From Chloroflexota bacterium (GTDB taxonomy: Bacteria; Chloroflexota; Anaerolineae; UBA4142; SHND01): a DNA stretch of 64,000 nucleotides. Shown here piece by piece: positions 1 to 7,381 of this stretch; within the stretch, counting starts at the first letter, position 1; the number at the start of each line of letters is the position of its first letter. The DNA lies in assembly GCA_016209205.1 (NCBI GenBank), contig JACQWQ010000026.1, positions 1 through 64,000 on the forward strand. Direction: 5' to 3'. The notes below the pieces were generated by a model that worked only from the letters and a program-made list of their open reading frames with translations, was not told the origin of the DNA and did not search any database. The position numbers and the translations under genes are program-made.

Positions 1-104
1 TGCTCGCGCGCATAACTCAAATCGAGCGGACGCTGCACGATGGCGACGAGAACCTCACCACGTTCTTGATTTCGATTCGTCTTGCGCTTTGTTTCTGGCT
101 TCAT
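1..104 (-). CDS. partial small hypothetical protein (runs off left edge)
   Basis: An ATG at 104 on the minus strand opens a frame that stays open to the window edge (about 34 codons seen). It begins MKPETKRKTNRNQERGEVLV, followed by a stretch with the look of a small conserved protein (VAIVQ, then DLSYARE). There is no strong ribosome binding site. It lies just downstream of the DGR reverse transcriptase on the same strand, after a hairpin. I do not recognise the family with certainty, and the gene could be spurious because so little is visible. Confidence 0.4.
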   Translation of the reverse strand, partial: MKPETKRKTNRNQERGEVLVAIVQRPLDLSYARE

Positions 105-120
105 TGTGAATCCGAGACAG

Positions 121-196
121 CTGCCAACGGATGAAAAACGGATAAGCGGATACGAACGCGCTCATCCGTTTATCCGTTTTCAATATCCGTTGGCAG
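121..196. repeat. nested inverted repeat immediately downstream of the reverse transcriptase
   Basis: The outer arms 121-132 and 185-196 (ctgccaacggat / atccgttggcag) are perfect complements. The inner arms 136-152 and 164-180 are complementary with one wobble. The structure overlaps the RT stop codon region (180-182). A related copy lies upstream of the RT at about 1252-1325. It may act as a terminator or as part of the retroelement; the role is inferred. Confidence 0.65.
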
Positions 197-1223
197 CGTT
201 TTTCAACACCGCGCGGCGCAAGCCCCACGTATCGCCGTAACGCACATGATTGACCCAGCCGTGTATCGCCGCATCCATTTTTTTCCAGCCGATTTCGCCC
301 GTCCGCCATTGCGCGTGCAGTTGCGCCAGATGCCGCCGAAAGGCAAAGCCCTTGCGCGCTTTCAAACGGCGGTGCGTGGGAAATACGGTAAAACCGAGAA
401 AGGGAATGCCTTCTGTAATTAGACTGGGTTGCGCGCGGCGGGCGTGCAGCGTCAAACGTAAAAACGTCAAACGTTTGAAAATCTCTGCGCGCCATTCCCG
501 CAAGACGCGCTTGTCGTCGGCAAAAAGAAGAAAATCGTCAACGTAGCGCACGTACGCGCGGCATGACAATTCGCGTTTTACAAAGTGGTCGAACGGATTG
601 AGATAACAGTTCGCCCAAAATTGACTGGTCAGGTTGCCAATCGGTAAACCGCGCGGGCGGTTTGCCGCGAACAGGTCATCGCCGGGGAAATACACCATTG
701 CGTATTCGTCCGCTAAAACGCCGCGCCCGCTTTCGAGAATTTGGTCAATCAGCCACAACACCTGTGCGTCGTCAATTTTGCGCGCGAGAATCTCGCGCAG
801 GATGGCGTGGTCAATGCTCGGAAAGTATTGTTTGATGTCACACGGCAAGACGTATTTGTAACGCCGCGCAAATTCCTGTGCCCGATCTAACGCGCGATGT
901 GTCCCTTTGCCGACGCGGTTGGCGTACGAGTCGGAAATGAACGAACGCTCGAAAATAGGTTCGATGAGATTGCAGAGCGCGTGATGTACCACGCGGTCGC
1001 GGAACGGCGCGGCGGAAATGAGCCGCTTTTTCGGGTCGTGAATGTAAAAGCTGTGGTATGTGCCGGGGGTGTAGGATTGGTCTTGCAGTTCGCACTGCAA
1101 TTGCAGCAGATTGTCTTCGAGGCGATACTCGAACGCGGCGACGTTCGCGTGACCGCGTTTGCCGCGCGATGCTTTGCGATAGGCGTAGAAGAGATTGTCC
1201 CACGAGCAGAGTTGGGCGTACAT
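180..1223 (-). CDS. DGR reverse transcriptase
   Basis: Reverse transcriptase of a diversity-generating retroelement, 347 aa. It copies the template-repeat RNA into adenine-mutagenised cDNA that replaces the variable repeat of the target gene. The RT palm motifs are visible: DIKQYFPSID at 129-138 holds the first catalytic Asp, and YVDD at 227-230 holds the other two. The motif-4 sequence GLPIGNLTSQ at 192-201 has the IGxxxSQ signature typical of DGR RTs, in place of the QGxxxSP of group II intron RTs. There is no maturase or endonuclease domain, as expected for a DGR. An in-frame stop lies just upstream of the ATG at 1223, so the start is fixed, although no strong SD is seen. It is the last gene of the minus-strand order target-avd-TR-RT, the classic Bordetella phage arrangement. 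Confidence 0.95.
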   Translation of the reverse strand: MYAQLCSWDNLFYAYRKASRGKRGHANVAAFEYRLEDNLLQLQCELQDQSYTPGTYHSFYIHDPKKRLISAAPFRDRVVHHALCNLIEPIFERSFISDSYANRVGKGTHRALDRAQEFARRYKYVLPCDIKQYFPSIDHAILREILARKIDDAQVLWLIDQILESGRGVLADEYAMVYFPGDDLFAANRPRGLPIGNLTSQFWANCYLNPFDHFVKRELSCRAYVRYVDDFLLFADDKRVLREWRAEIFKRLTFLRLTLHARRAQPSLITEGIPFLGFTVFPTHRRLKARKGFAFRRHLAQLHAQWRTGEIGWKKMDAAIHGWVNHVRYGDTWGLRRAVLKNAANGY

Positions 1224-1251
1224 AGATGGCAGTGGTTAGCGGATACATAAA

Positions 1252-1325
1252 GTGGATAAACGGATACGACGCGCGTCATCCGCTTATCCGCTCGCGCTGT
1301 ATTCCAGCGCATTATCCGTTGGCAG
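1252..1325. repeat. second copy of the palindromic repeat flanking the RT gene
   Basis: The segment holds the arms gtggataaacggat and atccgcttatccgc plus a downstream atccgttggcag (1314-1325). It closely matches the repeat at 121-196, so the RT gene is bracketed by two related imperfect palindromes. It lies between the template repeat and the RT start. Confidence 0.55.
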
Positions 1326-1409
1326 GTTGCCCCGCGCGGAGGACGGTCCCTCGTTACCTCGGGATAAACCTTGCGCGCGGGGCGCTTTTCTATTTGCCCG
1401 GCGCTGTCA

Positions 1410-1440
1410 GACCTCACAGGTTTTCAAAACCTGTGAGGTC
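1410..1440. repeat. perfect 15-bp-arm palindrome (GACCT...AGGTTTT family)
   Basis: Arms 1410-1424 and 1426-1440 are exact complements around a single base. Related palindromes occur at 54967-55067 and inside a gene at 23518-23551, so this is an interspersed repeat family. Here it sits between TR and RT and may also work as a hairpin in the TR transcript (inference). Confidence 0.7.
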
Positions 1441-1569
1441 TTGTCGCGCGCGGCCAGGAACAGAACGCGCCGTTTTTCTTGCCGCGACGCGCGAGCTTGC
1501 GCCAACGCGTATTTCTGGCGGAGCGTTCCCTCATTCTTTCGGGACAAGTTTTTACTCCCTGAAAGACGT

Positions 1570-1691
1570 GAGACAGCACCACACGAAAACCCCTGTTGAT
1601 GTTACGGTTGTCGGGATTATTCCTGTTACGCCTCGCACAGCGCACATTGCGCGTATCATTATTGAACGAACCACCGCGCAACACGCGGAGC
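1570..1691 (-). repeat. DGR template repeat (TR)
   Basis: This 122-bp block aligns without gaps to 2302-2423 at the 3' end of the NACHT-FGE gene. The two differ at 13 positions. Twelve of these (plus-strand 1597, 1600, 1602, 1608, 1621, 1624, 1633, 1647, 1648, 1654, 1659, 1660) are adenines in the TR coding sense that have become C, G or T in the VR. About 25 such adenines lie in the central part, so roughly half differ. All twelve are nonsynonymous in the target and alter ten residues. The remaining mismatch (1578) lies at the far end, where IMH and IMH* elements are known to differ. The adenine-rich codons (AAT, AAC, AGG) are typical of a DGR template. It is non-coding RNA, not a protein gene. 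Confidence 0.95.
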
Positions 1692-1731
1692 TGCCTATCG
1701 TTCTGCCCCCGCATCAAAATTGATGCCAAAG

Positions 1732-2085
1732 TTAATGGGTCACTTTGCGCCAACCGCCCAACAAACGTCCAATCTCTGCGACCATCGCGGCGGCGTGTTG
1801 ATATTGTCCTGCCGTCAACCAATCCCATTTTGCAGCGAGCCGCAAATATAAACGGACGCGCGCCAATGCTTCATCCGCGCGGGCTAAACGTTCCAAACGT
1901 TCTTTGCCCGAACGGTACTGCGCTTCTTCCAAACGTTCCCGCACATCAAACGCCGCATCCAACAAACGCGCTGTCGCGGTGAAACGGTGTGCGCGCGGGA
2001 ATTGATTGGTCAGCGGCAAGAGCCACGTCAAAAAATCGAACGTGCGCGTAAAAATGGGCATTTCGGATTCTTGTTTGGATGCCAT
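1732..2085 (-). CDS. avd: DGR accessory variability determinant (Avd-like)
   Basis: Small basic helical protein of 117 aa, the Avd-type accessory factor that binds the RT and the template RNA during mutagenic retrohoming. The family look is clear: MPIFTRTFDFLTWLLPLTNQ at the N-terminus, a central KERLERLARADEALARVRLY helix, and a C-terminal GQYQHAAAMVAEIGRLLGGW. The start is set at the ATG at 2085 (MASKQESEMPIF) because GAGGG lies 5 nt upstream; a second ATG at 2061 is possible. It lies between the variable target gene and the TR on the same strand, the canonical DGR position. Confidence 0.9.
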   Translation of the reverse strand: MASKQESEMPIFTRTFDFLTWLLPLTNQFPRAHRFTATARLLDAAFDVRERLEEAQYRSGKERLERLARADEALARVRLYLRLAAKWDWLTAGQYQHAAAMVAEIGRLLGGWRKVTH

Positions 2086-2134
2086 TATACCCTCAAAAAA
2101 TTTTTTTCGCGCGTTGAGAGGGGGCTTTGCCCCC

Positions 2135-2187
2135 TGACGAGTCGCCACACTCAACGTGAGTCGAGCAGAGAGTGTGGAGACTCGTCA
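2135..2187. repeat. hairpin repeat, family shared with 54452-54504
   Basis: Arms 2135-2152 and 2170-2187 are complementary with one mismatch and share the tgacgagtc.ccac arm with the palindrome at 54452-54504. The internal spacers of the two copies are also related in inverted orientation. It lies about 100 bp downstream of the variable repeat, where some DGRs carry a stem-loop, but the second copy far away suggests an ordinary interspersed repeat. Confidence 0.6.
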
Positions 2188-2287
2188 CCTCTCAAACTCT
2201 CCCCCTTTTTGTCGCGGCCCGCCTTTTTTCAGTCCGTGAATTCAATTCGCGGCGTTCCAGAGTAACAGAGTCCAGAGGGTTCAGAGT

Positions 2288-5200
2288 TCAGAGTCGAACG
2301 GGAGACAGCCCCACACGAAAACCCCTGTAGAGGCTACGGATGTCGGGATTATCCCAGTTACGCCACGCACAGCGCACAAAGCGCGCATCAAGATTGAACG
2401 AACCACCGCGCAACACGCGGAGCGCATCACCTTCCAGCGAATTATCTTCTTGAGTACCGTACTCTTGATAATTCTCCACCCACTTGGTCGCGCACCAATC
2501 CCACACGTTCCCACTCATGTCCAGCACGCCGTATTCATTCATGCCTCTTGGAAAACAACCCACCGCGCTCGTCGCGCCAATTCCTGTTTCATCATAATTC
2601 GCGTGTTCGGGCGTAATGTCCTTGCCCCACGGATATTTGCGCCCGTCAGAGGTGCGCGCGGCTTTTTCCCATTGCGCTTCGGAGGGGAGGCGACAAGTCA
2701 CAGGACCCACGTCGCAAGTTTCAATTTTGCCATCGCGCCAGACTTGAACCTTGTAACCTGCAACCTGCAACTTGGACCCTACCCACTTGCAAAACGCCGC
2801 CGCTTCGTACCACGTCACATTGACGACGGGATGATTCGGCAAGTCATACACGCCGCCGTATTTTTCATTCGCAATTCTATCGCGCCGCCACTGCCAGCCC
2901 GCGTCGGTCCAAAATTCTCTTTTTTGATACCCGTTCTCTTTTTGCTCAACGAACGCGTCGAATTGCGCGTTGGTGATGGGATAGCGCGTGATGTAATATT
3001 TGTCGCCCGCTTTGGTGTTCTTGAATTTGTATTTTACGCGCTGCCCTAATTCGTCGTCGTACGCTTCGGGGTCATAGTGTGGGTCGTTTTTGTTTTTGCT
3101 GCTGCCCATCCAAAAATCCTCATAAGGGATTTCGCAGAAAAGCAAATCGGGCAGACCATTTTCATTCACCATGACTCCTGTGCGCGTGTCACCCAAACGC
3201 GCGAGGGTGTTGCCTGCGTTCGCGCGGAGGACGCCGGGCGCATGCAGATTCGGATTCTCCAACGCGTTCGCCAACAGTTTTGCTTGCTGCGTCTGGAGTT
3301 CGGGATTGGGTTTTTCCAGTTCCAGCACTGCCGCACCCGCGAGTTCGAGACCCGCGAGCCGGTGTGCGGAATCGGCGGGCTGGGTGGAGAGCCACTCTAA
3401 ATACTGTTCCGCATATTTGCCATAGTCCACCAGAGCGTACCCATAGAGCAGCAGCAGCGTTTCGCGCCACCACGCCTCCGCGAGATGCTTGCCCAATTCG
3501 CGCCACGCGTCCGTGCGCTGTTTGGTCAAGAGCCGCGCGGCGAGAAATTCTTGGAATGTGAGGTGGACGAATTGAAACAGTTCCGCGCGTTCTTCAAACA
3601 AGCCGCCGCGCGCCCGCACCGTTTCGATAAATTGCTCCAGCTTGTCGGGCGGCAAAACGGCGCGCAAAATTTCGCGCAAGCGGTCTTCATTCACCGCCGC
3701 GCCTGCGCGTCCGCCTTTGTGCATCTCCAATGCAATGTGCGCCAGCCAATCGCGCTGGGCGTCCCATGCGCCGCCCCATTCCACCAATTCTTGGCGCACG
3801 CCGTCCGCGTCGTCGCGCAAATACTGCGCCTGCAAAATCACGCTGACCGCCGCTTCATACAATTTTGCGCGTTCGCGCGGCAGTTTCGTCTCGCCCCAAC
3901 TAACGCTCACCACCATCGTCGTCATCAAGGGTGTGCTGATGAGCGGGTCCAAATCTTGCTCTATGCGCCGCGCGTTGATTTCTTGAATCGCGTCCACCAA
4001 CTCGCGCGTTTTTTTCTCGACCTCGCCCGGATAGAGTTGGCGGCACCAGTTTTCGACGAGGGTCGCAATTTGTTCGGGTTCTAACGGCTGCACGTCGAAC
4101 CGCGCAAAATCATCGCCAAACACCGCGTCTTGGGAGTAGCCCGCTTCGCGCGCCGTGACAATGAAACGATTCTTGGGGTAAATCTCGTTCGCCAATTCCT
4201 CGACCTGCTGCTTGACGCGCCCACGTTCGTGGCGGCTTACCACTTCGTCCAAGCCGTCCAACATGACGAGGCAGCCGCCGCCCAACAAAAGCCGGTCAAA
4301 AAAATCTTCGGAAACTTCCAAGACGGAATTGCGATGTTTGAGGTACCACGGCACGAAACCTGCCAACGTGCCGACGCGCGGATTGGTGAGCCGTTCGGTG
4401 GGAGATTGTTGACAGAGCCGTTGATATTCGCGGAGATAGCGCAGCGGAATAATCAGGGGCACCAGCGTCGTGATGCCGCGCGGGAGTGCAAAGGGCAAGG
4501 GCGCGCCCGTTTGCGCGTGCAGCGTCAAGCCCGCCGCCAAGAACGCGAGGAGCGTGCTTTTGCCGCAGCCCGCGCCGCCGATGAGGGCGAGCCGTTCCTT
4601 TTCCAGCAACAGTTTTTCGAGCGCGATGGGTTCGCTCTCTTTTTGTTTGCTGCGGACGAGTTCGAGATACGCTTTGATTTGGGAAACGTTATCGCGCGTG
4701 TGTCCGGCTAATGCTTCGATTTCTTCACGCTGCGGCGGCGCAAAACGGCGCAGCGTCAACGGCACAAACACCTCGGCAAGGGAACGCACGCGCTGTTTGT
4801 GCTCGGCTTTGATACTTTCCAGCCCATACAGCCGCGCGCGATTGTACGCTTTGCCGATCCAGTCCTGATATTCCCCCAAGATGCGCGCAAAAGTTTGGTC
4901 GTCCAGTGCGGCGCGTCCCGGCGCGTTTTGGTAAATGTGATAAATCGTTTGCCGAATCTTTTTACCCACCGCGAGTTGTTCGACCTTCGCGCCCGCGCCG
5001 ATATTCGCCGCGTTGTAATCACCTTGCACGACCAAGGTTTGCAACGCGTTCGCCAGCGCGGCATCCTCGCTGAACAGTTTCTTGAGTTGATAGCGCAAAT
5101 TATTTTGCGCATCCGCGTCGTCGGGCGTTTTCGCCACGTCGGCGACGGCTTCTTGCGCGGCGGGTTTCGCTTGCACCTTCGGGCGCAGTTTTTCCCAAAT

Positions 5201-5341
5201 TTGTTCGACCACTTTTTCGCCCGCTTTGCCCGCCGCGCCTTTGGCGATTTCTGCGCCAAGCGCCCCGCCGCCCGCGACCAAAGACGGCAAATACGGCGTC
5301 AATAGTTTTGTGAGTTCCGATGCGAGTTGAGAGGGGTCCAT
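2288..5341 (-). CDS. NACHT NTPase with DGR-diversified FGE-sulfatase/C-type lectin-fold domain
   Basis: 1017-aa predicted intracellular sensor and target of the DGR. In order: an N-terminal helical region (1-105) that could be an effector-associated part; a GDYNAANIGAG turn (107-116); a linker to about 245; a STAND/NACHT NTPase with Walker A GGAGCGKST (255-263) and Walker B CLVMLDGLDE (357-366) followed by FIVTAREAGY (393-402); a helical middle; and from about 730 an FGE-sulfatase domain (RLPSEAQWEKAAR, KYPWG, NVWDWC). The last 44 residues include the variable repeat. Diversified residues are 984, 986, 988, 993, 996, 997, 1001, 1003, 1004 and 1005. No signal peptide is visible. By family knowledge, NACHT proteins act in bacterial immunity and FGE-fold domains display DGR-varied binding surfaces, so ligand sensing coupled to NTPase switching is the likely role. 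Start ATG 5341, weak SD. Confidence 0.92.
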   Translation of the reverse strand: MDPSQLASELTKLLTPYLPSLVAGGGALGAEIAKGAAGKAGEKVVEQIWEKLRPKVQAKPAAQEAVADVAKTPDDADAQNNLRYQLKKLFSEDAALANALQTLVVQGDYNAANIGAGAKVEQLAVGKKIRQTIYHIYQNAPGRAALDDQTFARILGEYQDWIGKAYNRARLYGLESIKAEHKQRVRSLAEVFVPLTLRRFAPPQREEIEALAGHTRDNVSQIKAYLELVRSKQKESEPIALEKLLLEKERLALIGGAGCGKSTLLAFLAAGLTLHAQTGAPLPFALPRGITTLVPLIIPLRYLREYQRLCQQSPTERLTNPRVGTLAGFVPWYLKHRNSVLEVSEDFFDRLLLGGGCLVMLDGLDEVVSRHERGRVKQQVEELANEIYPKNRFIVTAREAGYSQDAVFGDDFARFDVQPLEPEQIATLVENWCRQLYPGEVEKKTRELVDAIQEINARRIEQDLDPLISTPLMTTMVVSVSWGETKLPRERAKLYEAAVSVILQAQYLRDDADGVRQELVEWGGAWDAQRDWLAHIALEMHKGGRAGAAVNEDRLREILRAVLPPDKLEQFIETVRARGGLFEERAELFQFVHLTFQEFLAARLLTKQRTDAWRELGKHLAEAWWRETLLLLYGYALVDYGKYAEQYLEWLSTQPADSAHRLAGLELAGAAVLELEKPNPELQTQQAKLLANALENPNLHAPGVLRANAGNTLARLGDTRTGVMVNENGLPDLLFCEIPYEDFWMGSSKNKNDPHYDPEAYDDELGQRVKYKFKNTKAGDKYYITRYPITNAQFDAFVEQKENGYQKREFWTDAGWQWRRDRIANEKYGGVYDLPNHPVVNVTWYEAAAFCKWVGSKLQVAGYKVQVWRDGKIETCDVGPVTCRLPSEAQWEKAARTSDGRKYPWGKDITPEHANYDETGIGATSAVGCFPRGMNEYGVLDMSGNVWDWCATKWVENYQEYGTQEDNSLEGDALRVLRGGSFNLDARFVRCAWRNWDNPDIRSLYRGFRVGLSPVRL
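2302..2423 (-). repeat. DGR variable repeat (VR) with IMH
   Basis: It encodes the C-terminal end of the NACHT-FGE protein and is matched by the TR at 1570-1691. The two sequences diverge abruptly past the 2423/1691 end, which defines the upstream border. The near-3' segment gggctgtctc in the coding sense is the probable initiation of mutagenic homing site; the TR has gtgctgtctc there. Stop codon TGA is at 2288-2290, just beyond the VR. Confidence 0.93.
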
Positions 5342-5374
5342 AATGCTCTAATTACCCTGAAAGAATGTACGGGC

Positions 5375-5438
5375 GTAGTAACGATTTCAATCGTTCATGT
5401 AGGCAATGCGCAGCTACCACGAATAAATTCGTTACTAC
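5375..5438. repeat. inverted repeat upstream of the NACHT-FGE gene
   Basis: gtagtaacga (5375-5384) pairs perfectly with tcgttactac (5429-5438). Similar gtagtaac text occurs at about 14930-15000. It lies between two minus-strand genes and is probably an interspersed palindrome. Confidence 0.4.
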
Positions 5439-5443
5439 ATCCA

Positions 5444-5854
5444 TCATCTCACATAGTCCTTGACGAAATCAAAATACCCGCGCCGCCCCAATTCCTTGTT
5501 CCACATTTCGATGGAACGGCGAATCCGTTTGAGGCAGGCAACGATTTCGTCTACGGTCTTGACGTAAACGGAAATGTTGGCAGGTTTCTGGTTTTTGTCC
5601 AGGAGCGTTCCGCGTCCCAAATGAAATTCGCACATCACTTGCGCATTCTCGAACGCTTTTTGCGCCAGCGGTGAAAGCTGGAGCGCGGGCGCGGCGCGAT
5701 TTTGCAGCTGCGCTTGATAGACGCGAATCAACGCGTTCACTGCTTCGCGCGCGTCAAAATCGGTCAGGTCGTCATGTTCGCGATAGGTTCGCGCCAGCGC
5801 CAGTTCAATGTTGTGCAAAACATCAATGTATTTTTCTTCAAATGTATCGGGCAT
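5444..5854 (-). CDS. conserved hypothetical helical protein
   Basis: 136-aa soluble protein, MPDTFEEKYIDVLHNIELAL at the start, with helix-rich composition (about three long amphipathic helices), no signal peptide and no membrane segment. It resembles small conserved proteins of unknown function from Chloroflexota-like genomes; I cannot name a domain. It lies 102 bp upstream of the NACHT-FGE gene on the same strand and could belong to the same conflict module, but nothing in the sequence proves this. Confidence 0.7.
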   Translation of the reverse strand: MPDTFEEKYIDVLHNIELALARTYREHDDLTDFDAREAVNALIRVYQAQLQNRAAPALQLSPLAQKAFENAQVMCEFHLGRGTLLDKNQKPANISVYVKTVDEIVACLKRIRRSIEMWNKELGRRGYFDFVKDYVR

Positions 5855-5895
5855 GGTTCCTCCATTCTCTCAACTCGCGAATCGCGTATCGCATA

Positions 5896-6140
5896 TCAAA
5901 ATTCACTCCCTCACTCTATCTCTCCCGCGCTCCATCTCTCCCTCACTCTATCTCTCCCGCGCTCCATCTCTCCCTCACTCTATCTCTCCCGCGCTCCATC
6001 TCTCCCGCGCTCCATCTCTCTATCTCTCCATCTCTCCCGCGCTCCATCTCTCTATCTCTCCATCTCTCTATCTCTCCAACTTCCAACTTCCAACTTCCAA
6101 CCTCCAACTTCCAACCTCCAACTTCCAACCTCCAACTTCC
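5896..6140. repeat. tandem low-complexity repeat (ATCTCTCCCGCGCTCC, then TTCCAACTTCCAACC)
   Basis: About 170 bp of variable-order units such as ctccatctctcccgcg is followed by about 70 bp of ccaacttccaac units. It lies between two minus-strand genes and touches the glycosyltransferase stop. Open frames through it are compositional artefacts. Similar words recur at 27430-27600, 35338-35410, 36840-36895 and 62105-62265. Confidence 0.9.
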
Positions 6141-6145
6141 AATCT

Positions 6146-7159
6146 CTACTTCAACCCACTCGCCAACACCTGCCGATACGCCTTCATCCGCGCGGCGCGC
6201 AGTTCGCGTTTGTGCCCCAACACATATTTCGCGGCTTCTTCCAACATTTGAAAACCAAACATGCCCAACAAGAACCAGCGCAACAGTTCGCCTTGCAATA
6301 CGCCGTGATGTTTTTTGAAATAGCGCACTTTGCTGGAATGAAAATAAATGTCGCGCTGCGCGATAACTTGTTCCGACGATTTGCCTTCGTGGTGCAGCAC
6401 GCGCGCGTTCGGAAAATAGACGACGCGCCAACCGGCTTGTTTGGCGCGATAACACCAGTCCAATTCTTCCGAGTACATGAAAAAGCGTTCGTCGAATCCG
6501 CCGATTTGTTCATACACCGCGCGCCGCACGAACATCGCCGCGCCGACGACCCAATCCACGTCTTGCGTGGTCGAGTCATCAGTCATTTCCCGAACGGAGT
6601 TCGGGCGTAAACGATAATCAGTAATCAGTGAATTGTTAGGAAACCATTGTTCCAGTTTCGTGGATTCGAACAACGCGGTGGAAAATTTTGGAAAGCGGCG
6701 GCGCGAGGATTGCAGCGAACCGTCCGCGTACACCAGTTGCGGACCGACGATGCCCACGCGCGCATTTTCCGGCGCGTCCATGTAATCGAGCAGCGCGCGC
6801 AATGCGCCGGGCAGCAATTCCGTATCGGGATTCAGGAGAAAGATGTAGCGACCGCTCGCCGCAGCGGTCGCAGGGGAGGGGAACGAAACGGCGTTCGTTC
6901 CGTACTGACCGCTCGCCGTAGCGGTCAGTCCCTGATTATTGCCGCGCGTAAACCCCACGTTTTCCGTATTCGCAATCACGTGCACGTGCGGAAAATCGGC
7001 GCGTAGCATCTCGACCGTCCCATCGCGCGACGCATTGTCCACCACGATGATTTCAGCGACACAGTTCGCCGCCGCCGCGTCGGCGAGAATGGCTTCCAGC
7101 GCGCGCTTTAACAGTTCGCGCACGTTCCACGAAACGAGGATAAAGGAAATGTCGAGCAT
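6146..7159 (-). CDS. family 2 glycosyltransferase
   Basis: GT-A fold transferase of the rhamnosyltransferase-like WbbL type that would add a sugar to a lipid-linked or surface polysaccharide on the cytoplasmic face. Seen: the N-terminal SFILVSWNV strand, VVDNASRDGT (nucleotide-sugar site), FLLNPDTEL (metal-binding region), and the acceptor-domain motif FFMYSEELDWCYRAKQAGW. The C-terminus has a hydrophobic helical stretch. I chose the ATG at 7159 (MLDISFILV) over the upstream TTG at 7171. Compared with the family there is an extra stretch of about 25 residues just before FLLNPDTEL, encoded by two copies of a near-palindromic 20-mer (6850-6869 and 6907-6926). The context of PMM/PGM, GMD and Rmd downstream supports a role in glycan synthesis. 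Confidence 0.88.
   Translation of the reverse strand: MLDISFILVSWNVRELLKRALEAILADAAAANCVAEIIVVDNASRDGTVEMLRADFPHVHVIANTENVGFTRGNNQGLTATASGQYGTNAVSFPSPATAAASGRYIFLLNPDTELLPGALRALLDYMDAPENARVGIVGPQLVYADGSLQSSRRRFPKFSTALFESTKLEQWFPNNSLITDYRLRPNSVREMTDDSTTQDVDWVVGAAMFVRRAVYEQIGGFDERFFMYSEELDWCYRAKQAGWRVVYFPNARVLHHEGKSSEQVIAQRDIYFHSSKVRYFKKHHGVLQGELLRWFLLGMFGFQMLEEAAKYVLGHKRELRAARMKAYRQVLASGLK
6850..6926. repeat. two near-palindromic 20-mers inserted in frame in the glycosyltransferase
   Basis: gaccgctcgccgcagcggtc (6850-6869) and the same with one change (6907-6926) are direct copies, each close to a perfect palindrome. Together with the spacer they add about 25 codons to a conserved region of the enzyme while keeping the frame. 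Confidence 0.7.
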
Positions 7160-7184
7160 GGCAGATGGCAAATCACAAATCGTG

Positions 7185-7381
7185 AAACGTCATGCGTGAA
7201 ACGTGAAACGTCAAATGTCAATTGGACTCTTGCACTATCGCACTACCGCACTACCGCACTCACCAAGCATAACGCAACTCGCTAAAAACATAAAGCCGAC
7301 AGTACATGCCGTACCATCGGCTTGACGTTTCACGCTTGACGTTTGACGTTTCACGTTTGACGACACGCGATACGCGATACG
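7185..7381. repeat. low-complexity intergenic repeats (cgtttcacgtttgacg; cactaccgcact; cgatacgcgatacg)
   Basis: This gene-free stretch between the GT2 start and the polyprenyl synthase stop consists of short reiterated words. cgtttcacg/cgtttgacg words recur at 13860-13945, and cgatacgcgatacg words recur inside tatD. I see no promoter or gene in it. Confidence 0.8.

Noticed and set aside
180-1223. Group II intron or retron reverse transcriptase
   Set aside because: Motif 4 reads IGNLTSQ, not QGxxxSP; no maturase or endonuclease domain and no intron RNA domain V; an Avd gene and matching TR/VR are present, which fixes DGR.
1424-1828. Open frame on the minus strand covering the template repeat and reading like the end of an FGE-sulfatase protein
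   Set aside because: It has no own start or domain body; it is the TR plus flanks, whose Asn/Arg-rich text comes from template adenines. It is a non-coding template.
5896-6140. Possible CRISPR array
   Set aside because: Units are short, contiguous and unspaced; there are no regular unique spacers and no cas genes in the window.
5671-6610. Long plus-strand frames rich in Leu/Ser/Pro/Arg through the 5.9-6.1 kb repeats
   Set aside because: Three frames are open at once because of the repeat composition, and they run antisense to the glycosyltransferase.
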